DNA of 20,838 bases from positions 1 to 20,838 of the IMG/VR virus record IMGVR_UViG_3300021197_000079; one strand, given 5' to 3'. Below the pieces are notes generated by a model that saw only the letters and a program-made list of their open reading frames with translations, was not told the origin of the DNA and did no database searches. This document shows, in pieces, positions 1 to 6,908 of this stretch (positions are counted from its first letter, which is position 1; every line of letters starts with the position of its first letter). Origin of the DNA: a virus. The translations under genes and the position numbers were made by a program.

Positions 1-417
1 TGAGTCTCTACCACTTTGACCCTTCCCTCCCACGCCATTAGACGCCCCCGAAGAGCCGCCCCCTCCGCCGCCGCCAGCAGCGGCCAAAAGAGTGTTACCG
101 GAGACGATACGAATACCGGAGGCATTACCACCGTTACCCCCTGCTGTTAGCTTCGAACCGGCTGCACTTATGGCTGTGTCAGAATTTCCGCCTTTGCCTT
201 TTGCACCAGAGAGCAATTCAAGCTGGGTTCCCACTGGAACAGTAATCGTACCACTTACAAAGGCACCATTACCACCTGCGCCCCCTCCGGACGTCTGCGA
301 CCTCCAGTCGTTTGCGCCACCACCGCCACCAGCACCCCACATCTCAAACGTGTAAACAGATGCCTCGGCAGACATTGCCCCGAGTCCGAATTGCGTCAAC
401 ATTATTGGTATACTCAT
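1..417 (-). CDS. Glycine-rich tail tip/adhesin-like protein (partial, C-terminus beyond the window)
   Basis: The frame is open from the ATG at 417 to the window edge (139 codons, no stop), so the C-terminus is missing. A GGAAAA stretch about 9 bases upstream serves as a ribosome binding site. After a short N-terminus the protein reads FEMWGAGGGGG near residues 24-34 and is then dominated by glycine runs, including a seven-glycine run near residues 112-118, mixed with Ser, Asn and Ala. Phage proteins of this type, with a WGAGGG motif near the start followed by glycine-rich segments, are often found among fibre genes and may form polyglycine-rich receptor-binding tips. The gene follows the large fibre gene by 70 bases, which fits a fibre-tip or accessory adhesin role. 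Function is inferred from composition and position only. Confidence 0.7.
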   Translation of the reverse strand, partial: MSIPIMLTQFGLGAMSAEASVYTFEMWGAGGGGGANDWRSQTSGGGAGGNGAFVSGTITVPVGTQLELLSGAKGKGGNSDTAISAAGSKLTAGGNGGNASGIRIVSGNTLLAAAGGGGGGGSSGASNGVGGKGQSGRDS

Positions 418-455
418 GGTGTTTTCCGTGTTTTCCTTTACATATTTATCGGGAT

Positions 456-481
456 AAAGGGCAGCGGTTAAACTACCCTTT
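456..481 (-). terminator. Intergenic hairpin after the large fibre gene
   Basis: In the transcript direction a 9-bp stem (AAAGGGTAG pairing with CTGCCCTTT, with one G-U pair) encloses an 8-base loop, starting 7 bases after the fibre stop codon. It is not followed by a clear run of T, so it may be a weak terminator, an attenuator or an mRNA-stabilising element rather than a full intrinsic terminator. Confidence 0.35.
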
Positions 482-487
482 AGCTTG

Positions 488-3400
488 TTAGCTTACATTA
501 CCGCTAATATATGCTTCACTGCTAGTAGTACATACTATAGTAGCTACTCCGTATGCTGCTAGTGTTATGCTAGTGCTGGCTATATTAGCAGAAGCACCTG
601 CTATTCTAGCTGCTGTCCAAGCATCAAGTGTTAGTGTTTTATCACTCGAAGTGTTGTTGACAATACTTACAGTATCACCAGCGGCGAAGTTAGCATTATT
701 AATGTTAATTGTACCAGACCCAGTCTGTAGTCTAAAGGTTTTACCCGAAGAGCCACTTGCTATAGCACTTGGTGTACTAGAGACATCACTTACTACAGTC
801 TTTCTTGGATCATCAATCCAGTCGTAATCAGTGCCGTTCCATGCTAGTACTTGGTCAGTAGTAGCACCGCTAGTGTTGAGATGAGTATCAACTAAAGGGT
901 CTACATTAGCTGAGTCAGTTACATCTGCTCCAGCTTCAATACCACTTAACTTGGTTACCGCAGCATCATCGTAGTTGTTAGTATCAGCATTGCTTTCGTA
1001 AGCTGTTTTGATCTCAGCGGCAGTTTGGTCTTGTGTAGCATTAGCTTCGATACCCGATAATTTGGATACATCAGCATCACTAAAGGCATTGGTGTCACTT
1101 TCAGCTTCGTACAGCGCCTTAATTTCCGCCCCAGTTTGGTCATCTTTCGCACTCGATTCGATACCAGTTAGTTTGGTCTTCTCAGCATCAGTATAAGCAT
1201 TAGTGTTAGCTTCGAGTTCATAAGCTGTTTTAATTTCAGCCCCTGTCATGTCAGCAGTCGCACCAGTTTCAATACCGCTTAGTTTGGTTTCTTCAGCAGT
1301 TGTATAGCTAGCAGTAGTGTTGTCTAGTACCGAGCTATAAGCTTGTACATTAACACCTACATCAGCATCCATAACAGCACCAGCTGCTGTTACATTAACG
1401 GCATCAGTGACATCAGCTAGTGCTTCAATACCAGCCAACTTGGTTACAGCAGCATCATCGTAGTTGTTAGTATCTGTTTCAGCAAACAATGCTGTAGCTA
1501 TTTCAGAGCCAGTTTGGTCTTGTGTAGCATTAGCTTCGATACCACTTAGCTTAGTTTCTTCGGCTGTTGTATATGAGGCTGTAGTAGCAGCTAGTACCGA
1601 GCTATAAGCTTGTACAGTTACACCTATAGCAGCAGCTTGTAGTGCTGAGTCAGCCTTAGTACCTTGTGCTGATGTCGCAAATGCTGTACTATCGTTACCG
1701 TCAAGTGTATCAGCATCGACATTCAAGTTGTCAATAAAGGTCTTGTCAACTCTTGTGTCGATAGCACTGTTTGCTCTTGTATCAGTGTAGTACAGGTTGG
1801 TGTTTTCAGTTAAATTAGCAGTAGTAAAGTTGCTTATGTCACTTACAGTACCAGTTACATCACCAGTTACATTACCTTCGAAGGTAGCTGCGACAAATGT
1901 CTCAGTACCTACTGTCCACTTGTTAGTAGCTTCGTCCCATACGAGGGTCTTGTTTGTTTCAGTACCCCGTTCAACTTCAATACCAGCGGGTTGACTTGGT
2001 GTACCAGTCTCATCACTGTTCAGTGTTATAATGTTATCACCGATTTCAACCGTAGTTGAGTTGACTGTTGTAGTCGTACCGTTGACAATTAAGTCACCAG
2101 CTAGTGTTAAGTCATTAAAGTTGACATCACTAGTAGTTGTTAAGCCTTGGTTAATAGCCTTAACTGCTGCTTCGTTGGTTAGTTCAGAATCCATAACAGC
2201 ACCAGCTGCTGTTACATTAACGGTGTCAGTGACATCTGCCAGTGCTTCGATACCAGCTAGTTTGGTTACAGCAGCATCATCGTAGTTGTTAGTGTCATTT
2301 TCAGCATATAGAGCTGTTTTAATTTCAGCTCCTGTTTGATCACCGGTAGCATTGGATTCAATCCCAGCTAGCTTGGTAACTGCAGCATCATCATAGTTGT
2401 TGGTGTCAGCATTGCTTTCATATGCTGTTTTAATTTCAGCAGCAGTTTGATCACCAGTAGCATTAGCTTCGATACCACTTAGCTTGGTTTCTTCAGCTGT
2501 TGTATAGCTAGCAGTTGTAGCATCAAGTACAGTTGAGTATGCCTGTACATTAACACCTATGTCCGCATCCATAACCGCACCAGCTGCTGCTACATTAGTA
2601 GCATCTGTTACATCAGCCAGTGCTTCGATACCGGATAATTTGGTTACAGCAGCATCATCGAATACATTAGTATCCGAGTTATTTTCATATGCTGTTTTAA
2701 CCGCAGCATCTGTCATAGTAGCTGTCATGTCAACCCATACATAATCGCTACCGTCCCAGCTTAGTACTTGGTCATTACCAGCAGTGCCTTGGTTAATATG
2801 AGTATCAACTAAAGGGTCTACATTAGCTGAGTCAGTTACATCGGCTAGTGCTTCAATGCCAGCTAGTTTGGTTACATCAGCATCGTCGAATACATTAGTA
2901 TCAGCTTCAGCTTCATATAGTGCCTTAATTTCGCTACCAGTTTGATCTTGTGTAGCATTAGCTTCGATACCGCTCAGCTTAGATACAGCAGCATCATTGT
3001 AGCTATTAGTATCCGCATTTGACTCATATGCTGTTTTGATCTCAGCGGCAGTTTGGTCTGCTGTAGCATTAGCTTCAATGCCAGAGAGTTTTGTTTCTTC
3101 CGCAGTGGTATATGAAGCAGTGGTTGCATCAAGTACGCTGCTGTAGGCTTGAACAGAAGTTCCAACCGCATTGGTAATTCTACCATCTGCTCTAGCATTA
3201 GTGTAATATAGATTGGTGCCTTCAGCAAGGTCGGACGTACTCTTAGTGGCTAACCGAGTGTCAAAGGCACTGTTGGACCGTGCATCAGTGTAGTAAAGGT
3301 TAGTAGAGCCTTCTGTAATGTCGTCAGTGTCGTGGTTTGATACATCACTCACAGTACCAGTCACGTTACCAGTGAGACTTGCAGTGATGGTGCCAGCAGA

Positions 3401-4861
3401 GAAGTTTCCACTAGCATCCCGTGCCACAACCTTAGAAGCAGTGTTTGCATCTGTAGCGTCTACAGCCACAGTATCGGCTGCTACCGTGATAAAGCTGCCA
3501 GCGCCTACGTTAAGAGTGGCATCTCCTGTAGAGGAACCACCTGTGAGGCCAGAGCCAGCTACAACAGAAGTGATGTCACCTGATCCACCACCACCACCAC
3601 CTGAGACCGTAGAAGGCTTCCAGTAGCTATTGGTGTTGTCCCATGTCAGGACTTGTCCGTCTGAGGGAGTAGCAGTAGTTGTGTCTACATCAGTAAGGGC
3701 ATCAATGCTGGTAGCATTAATCTTTGTTAAGACACGGGCATCAGTGTAATACTGATTGCTGCCTTCGCTAAGGTCACCAGTATCTTTAGTCGCCAACTGA
3801 GTGTCGAAGCGAGCATTAGTGTAGTAGAGGTTCGTGCTGCCCTCAGACAAGTCGTCAGTGTCTTTGGTGGCAATACGAGTATCGAAAGCGCTATTAGCTC
3901 TAGTATCGGTATAGTAGAGGTTGCTACTACCTTCGGTGATGTTGTCCGTTGTAGAAGTAGAGGCCAGCTTGCCATCTAGGGCCGTCTGAAGACCGTCTAC
4001 GTTGGCGATAGTGTGGTCGTGACTGTCATCTGCTACAGCAGCAGTGATCGTTATATCAACAGTCCCATCGAAGGACGCAGAACCAGTGACATCCCCACCA
4101 AGGGAAATAGTACGAGCCGTAGCAAGTCGTGTAGCTTGGTCAGCAGAGGATACTGCATCGTTGATTTGAACGTATGCAGAACCAGACCAACGATAGATGT
4201 CCCCTGTAGCAAGGTCTACATAAATCTTACCAGCCTCGCCAGTGCCGGGGAAGCCAGCGTAAGTAGCGTACTCTTCTACGTCATCTACATAGCTAGGAAG
4301 CTGACTTGCAGGGACAGTGCCACCAACCAGAGTAGCATAGGTGCCGTGATCGCTGATCTGGCTTTCAGTTATGCTTAGTGCTGCTTGGTGTGCAGTTACG
4401 TCGCCTTGGGTTACAGTATAGTCAGTGATGTAACCAGCGCCATTAGTAAGCTGATTGTTGTTGGTAGGTACAGTGGGAATATCGGAGCTAAGGGCCAGAG
4501 TACCAGTGCCACCGGGAATGGTGTGAGTATTAAGAGAGGTCGCAGTAACACCACCTACCGAGATGTCGTTAGTGGTAGTGTTGTTATTAGAGGTAACATC
4601 GTCAAGCGTGTTAGAAGCACCCGCCACTGTCACAAAGCTGTAGGTGTCATCACCGTCCGCTTGGAGAAGCTGACCAGTGGTTGCACTGTCTGTGTCAACA
4701 TCTGTAAGGCCGGGTAAAGTAGTAGCTCCGGCAGGGCCAGAAGGCCCTTGAGGACCTTGAGGACCAGCCTCACCCCGTGGACCTACAATGTCAAGTACAG
4801 TGAGAGTTAAAGGGCTAGAGAGAACATTGTCACTCGTAACCACCAGTTCATATTTGGCCAT
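488..4861 (-). CDS. Giant repeat-built tail fibre protein with collagen-like N-terminus
   Basis: This 1457-residue protein is the largest in the window. Residues 1-26 resemble the start of the short fibre at 5902. Residues 27-47 form seven Gly-X-Y triplets (collagen-like). The body is mosaic: six copies of a YYT(D/N)xR motif between about residues 310 and 1035, a six-glycine hinge near residue 425, thirteen copies of KL(S/A/T)GIE in two blocks (about 590-890 and 1095-1320), and between the blocks a segment starting LTLAGDLIVNGTTTT near residue 915, of a kind I know from marine phage structural proteins. A distinct 100-residue, Ser/Thr-rich C-terminal region follows and could be the tip. Its ATG overlaps the stop of the upstream adaptor gene (TAATG), implying coupled translation. 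Role: probably a trimeric fibre for host recognition; receptor and fold are unknown. Confidence 0.88.
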   Translation of the reverse strand: MAKYELVVTSDNVLSSPLTLTVLDIVGPRGEAGPQGPQGPSGPAGATTLPGLTDVDTDSATTGQLLQADGDDTYSFVTVAGASNTLDDVTSNNNTTTNDISVGGVTATSLNTHTIPGGTGTLALSSDIPTVPTNNNQLTNGAGYITDYTVTQGDVTAHQAALSITESQISDHGTYATLVGGTVPASQLPSYVDDVEEYATYAGFPGTGEAGKIYVDLATGDIYRWSGSAYVQINDAVSSADQATRLATARTISLGGDVTGSASFDGTVDITITAAVADDSHDHTIANVDGLQTALDGKLASTSTTDNITEGSSNLYYTDTRANSAFDTRIATKDTDDLSEGSTNLYYTNARFDTQLATKDTGDLSEGSNQYYTDARVLTKINATSIDALTDVDTTTATPSDGQVLTWDNTNSYWKPSTVSGGGGGGSGDITSVVAGSGLTGGSSTGDATLNVGAGSFITVAADTVAVDATDANTASKVVARDASGNFSAGTITASLTGNVTGTVSDVSNHDTDDITEGSTNLYYTDARSNSAFDTRLATKSTSDLAEGTNLYYTNARADGRITNAVGTSVQAYSSVLDATTASYTTAEETKLSGIEANATADQTAAEIKTAYESNADTNSYNDAAVSKLSGIEANATQDQTGSEIKALYEAEADTNVFDDADVTKLAGIEALADVTDSANVDPLVDTHINQGTAGNDQVLSWDGSDYVWVDMTATMTDAAVKTAYENNSDTNVFDDAAVTKLSGIEALADVTDATNVAAAGAVMDADIGVNVQAYSTVLDATTASYTTAEETKLSGIEANATGDQTAAEIKTAYESNADTNNYDDAAVTKLAGIESNATGDQTGAEIKTALYAENDTNNYDDAAVTKLAGIEALADVTDTVNVTAAGAVMDSELTNEAAVKAINQGLTTTSDVNFNDLTLAGDLIVNGTTTTVNSTTVEIGDNIITLNSDETGTPSQPAGIEVERGTETNKTLVWDEATNKWTVGTETFVAATFEGNVTGDVTGTVSDISNFTTANLTENTNLYYTDTRANSAIDTRVDKTFIDNLNVDADTLDGNDSTAFATSAQGTKADSALQAAAIGVTVQAYSSVLAATTASYTTAEETKLSGIEANATQDQTGSEIATALFAETDTNNYDDAAVTKLAGIEALADVTDAVNVTAAGAVMDADVGVNVQAYSSVLDNTTASYTTAEETKLSGIETGATADMTGAEIKTAYELEANTNAYTDAEKTKLTGIESSAKDDQTGAEIKALYEAESDTNAFSDADVSKLSGIEANATQDQTAAEIKTAYESNADTNNYDDAAVTKLSGIEAGADVTDSANVDPLVDTHLNTSGATTDQVLAWNGTDYDWIDDPRKTVVSDVSSTPSAIASGSSGKTFRLQTGSGTININNANFAAGDTVSIVNNTSSDKTLTLDAWTAARIAGASANIASTSITLAAYGVATIVCTTSSEAYISGNVS
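900..3110 (-). repeat. Degenerate tandem coding repeats of the fibre (KLxGIE units)
   Basis: About 2.2 kb of the fibre gene is made of related units of roughly 35-45 codons. A typical unit reads KLSGIEANATxDQT, then AEIKTAYE, then a DTNxYDDAAVT segment. An alternative unit has KLAGIEALADVTD followed by VNVTAAGAVMDAD. Thirteen KLxGIE motifs can be counted. A non-repeat insert lies at about 1650-2150. Codon differences among units show they are old or diverged rather than fresh duplications, but several stretches are still nearly identical in DNA. Confidence 0.85.
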
Positions 4862-5199
4862 TATACCCTCGTAATATCTTTGATTACTTTAATCTTAAAT
4901 GTCTCGGAAGAACTAGTTTCGTTGCTTCCATCTACAATCTGAACGTCGCAATCATAGGTTCGGGTGTCCCACTCTGATGTAGCAGTAGCTGAAGCAGCTA
5001 ACTGGAATTGACCAGCATTAGGGTCGATAAGCGTGTAGGTCAGACTGCCGTTAAAGTTGTTGGTAGTCAGGAGAGTATCCGTAGAGTCTCTCAACTGACT
5101 GGTGATTGTGTAGTTGGTGATGTCTACAGCCGTACCGTCCCTCTTAAGTTGGAAGGTAAGCTCCAAAGTGTCACCCTTCTTATGAGTGATAGTTGTCAT
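4861..5199 (-). CDS. Fibre adaptor protein, BppU N-terminal-like (copy 2)
   Basis: This 112-residue protein starts THKKGDTLELTFQL and ends ETFKIKVIKDITR. It is clearly paralogous to the 123-residue protein at 5905-6276: both have H-K-(K/R)-G-D-T near residue 6, a V-x-I-T-N motif near residue 27, and an SSETF-x-I-x-VI-x-D-x-TR ending. The pattern resembles the beta-sandwich N-terminal domain of BppU-type upper baseplate proteins, which dock receptor-binding fibres onto the tail; that assignment is from memory of the family. The gene sits directly before the giant fibre and shares one base with it (TAATG). No good Shine-Dalgarno precedes its ATG; an upstream TAA directly abuts the start (TAAATG), so initiation may depend on upstream translation. 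Confidence 0.75.
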   Translation of the reverse strand: MTTITHKKGDTLELTFQLKRDGTAVDITNYTITSQLRDSTDTLLTTNNFNGSLTYTLIDPNAGQFQLAASATATSEWDTRTYDCDVQIVDGSNETSSSETFKIKVIKDITRV

Positions 5200-5290
5200 T
5201 TAACAGTTCGCCATATAGTTAGTTGCTTGTGTCGTACTTATACCATAGATCACCAGAGGTCTCGTAAAACCAAAGGGTCTCCCTCCGTTA

Positions 5291-5902
5291 TTACAGCCAG
5301 AGACCTGCCAGCCCTATTTTCCAGTCACTATTGTTATGTTCAGCGCTTGTGCCGTCGTACCTCACGAGACCTTCAATCGCCTGATCGTCCATCCACACCG
5401 CCTTTAGAGAAGTAGACCCCCTGCTAAAAATAGTTAGAATGTCTGCACTGTAATTGTCCCCAGAGTTAATAATACGAATATCCCCAACTTGTGCGCCAGA
5501 ATTTGCCGTGATACACTCGGCTTCTAACCAAAATATCACTGGTGCCGAGCTTTGACCGTGTGTCCATGTAAGAGAGTCACCAGACCCTCCGAAGGTACTT
5601 GTGGCAACCTTTGTCTGCCTATGAACCGAAGGACTTGAACCATCGGCTCCATCGGCTCCATCGGCTCCATCGGCTCCATCGGCACCATCATTGCCAGCAA
5701 CGCCTTGGATACCTTGAATGCCCTGATCTCCTTGGGGACCAGTAGCCCCCGTAGGACCAGTAGCCCCCGTAGGACCAGTAGCCCCCGTAGGACCAGTGGA
5801 GCCAACACCGTTAAGAACACCTACAGTGAAGCCCTGTTCCCCTGCTAGGGTGGTTCCTGCAAGAGACGTATTGACAGTAGCGGTGAGATTAAACTTAGCC
5901 AT
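5291..5902 (-). CDS. Short collagen-like tail fibre protein
   Basis: The 203-residue protein has three parts: an N-terminal segment (1-33) similar to that of the giant fibre, a collagen-like stretch of 18 uninterrupted Gly-X-Y triplets (34-87, mostly GPT/GAT then five GAD), and a 115-residue C-terminal domain rich in Trp and beta-forming residues (for example [20 protein letters not shown]) that could be the receptor-binding or trimerisation head. Collagen repeats in phage fibres normally make trimeric shafts. It begins 2 bases after the upstream adaptor stop. It ends in two consecutive in-frame TAA codons, after which the same frame stays open for 22 codons (see findings). The receptor is unknown. 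Confidence 0.82.
   Translation of the reverse strand: MAKFNLTATVNTSLAGTTLAGEQGFTVGVLNGVGSTGPTGATGPTGATGPTGATGPQGDQGIQGIQGVAGNDGADGADGADGADGADGSSPSVHRQTKVATSTFGGSGDSLTWTHGQSSAPVIFWLEAECITANSGAQVGDIRIINSGDNYSADILTIFSRGSTSLKAVWMDDQAIEGLVRYDGTSAEHNNSDWKIGLAGLWL
5641..5685 (-). repeat. 9-bp tandem repeat encoding Gly-Ala-Asp triplets
   Basis: Four perfect copies of CATCGGCTC on the plus strand and one variant (CATCGGCAC) encode the GAD triplets of the short fibre's collagen-like shaft. The unit is a multiple of three, so slippage would change shaft length without breaking the frame. Confidence 0.9.
5741..5794 (-). repeat. 18-bp tandem repeat encoding Gly-Pro-Thr-Gly-Ala-Thr
   Basis: Three perfect copies of AGTAGCCCCCGTAGGACC (plus strand) with partial flanking copies encode GPTGAT units of the collagen-like shaft. 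Perfect identity at DNA level suggests recent expansion or ongoing homogenisation. Confidence 0.9.
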
Positions 5903-5904
5903 TG

Positions 5905-6276
5905 TTAGTCCCTCGTAACGTCTTCAATAACAGTGATGGTAAAGGTCTCTGAAGAGTTTACCGAGTCTGGTGTAGCAGAGGTATCAGTAAACTCTACGTC
6001 CACATTCATTACACCAAGAGGCCAAGACTCAGTAGCAAGTTGCCCTGTGGGAGTGCTACTATAAGTTGCCTCACTCTTGAAGTTAAACAGACCACCTGTG
6101 GCATTAGTCACGTTTACGCCGCTGTTAGTTTCGTTCCACTCAAGGATAAGAGTACCAGCAGCATTCCTAGCTTGCGCTCGAATATCGAAGTTAGTGATGT
6201 TTACAGCTACATCGTTTGCTTCAAGTGTGAAGTCTAGCTGGAAGGTATCACCACGTTTATGATTAATGTTAGCCAT
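5905..6276 (-). CDS. Fibre adaptor protein, BppU N-terminal-like (copy 1)
   Basis: This 123-residue protein begins [18 protein letters not shown] and ends [16 protein letters not shown]. It shares the diagnostic start and end with the 112-residue protein at 4861-5199, so the two are paralogues. The GDT motif followed by alternating hydrophobic residues and an I-T-N turn resembles the N-terminal domain of BppU-type baseplate proteins that connect fibres to the tail tip. It overlaps the stop of the preceding gene by one base (TAATG) and is followed after 2 bases by the collagen-like short fibre, which makes it that fibre's likely partner. Binding partners are inferred from order only. Confidence 0.75.
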   Translation of the reverse strand: MANINHKRGDTFQLDFTLEANDVAVNITNFDIRAQARNAAGTLILEWNETNSGVNVTNATGGLFNFKSEATYSSTPTGQLATESWPLGVMNVDVEFTDTSATPDSVNSSETFTITVIEDVTRD

Positions 6277-6908
6277 TATATTACCTCAACAGCATCAAAT
6301 GAAATGCCATAAGTGCTGGCATTATTAATAGACCAAGAAGTCAGGCCAGATGTCAGCCTAAACTTTCCTGTAGTAGACTGATGAACTACGGAAGTACCAG
6401 AAGCTACAGTGCCTCGGATATGAGGCCAAATGTCAGCAGTGCCATCACCATTAGCATCCCAGTCTACGGTGTTAAGAACTTTGTGTAGGGTACGGCTAGA
6501 GTCTGTCCCAATCTGGATGTAGTCTCCCGGTAGAAAGACGTTGCTTTTAGCAGGGCCAGCGCTCTTAGTCAGGGCTACAGTCTCATTCCCAGCAGCAGCG
6601 GCAGAGTCTAGGGTCACAGTGGTCCCAGACAGGATAGTTCCCCTCGGGGTAGCCATGTTAGGGTCTCCCAGATAGAAAGTGCCTACAGGCCCCTTGAGGG
6701 AAATAAGGAAGGCAATCCACTCTTCAGCAAGGTCTTTACGGACAGGAGGGATGCTTACTGATGCTTCCCAACGCTGACCCTGATGTTGGACTACCTGTTG
6801 CTTGTAGGTAAAGGGAGACTGGCTTACACCAACTACGTTGTTAGCTCGTAGCTCAATCTCACCGATACCGATTGTAGTGGGAAGGGATAAGGGGTAGGTA
6901 ATAGCCAT
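6276..6908 (-). CDS. Distal tail/minor tail protein candidate
   Basis: This 210-residue protein follows the tape measure directly (TAATG overlap), the position of distal tail or hub-adjacent proteins in siphoviruses. Its first third reads like a beta-rich tail protein, with QHQGQRWEASVSIPP (about 41-55) and GTFYLGDPNM near residues 76-85; I associate the W-E-A-S and F-x-L-G-D-P pattern with minor tail proteins of marine phages. The middle (about 90-160) looks like a beta-stranded insertion, with DWDANGDGTADIWP near 148-161; the DxNxDGxxD pattern could bind calcium but may be chance. No enzymatic motif is seen. Whether this is a true Dit homologue needs structure-based comparison. Confidence 0.6.
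   Translation of the reverse strand: MAITYPLSLPTTIGIGEIELRANNVVGVSQSPFTYKQQVVQHQGQRWEASVSIPPVRKDLAEEWIAFLISLKGPVGTFYLGDPNMATPRGTILSGTTVTLDSAAAAGNETVALTKSAGPAKSNVFLPGDYIQIGTDSSRTLHKVLNTVDWDANGDGTADIWPHIRGTVASGTSVVHQSTTGKFRLTSGLTSWSINNASTYGISFDAVEVI

Noticed and set aside
900-3100. A CRISPR-like or noncoding repeat array
   Set aside because: The repeats are in-frame protein-coding units of the fibre, diverged at third positions, with no regular spacer structure.
5536-5820. A 94-codon frame of Leu-Arg-Gly and Met-Glu-Pro repeats within the short fibre gene
   Set aside because: The repeats are the out-of-frame reading of the 18-bp and 9-bp collagen-coding units.
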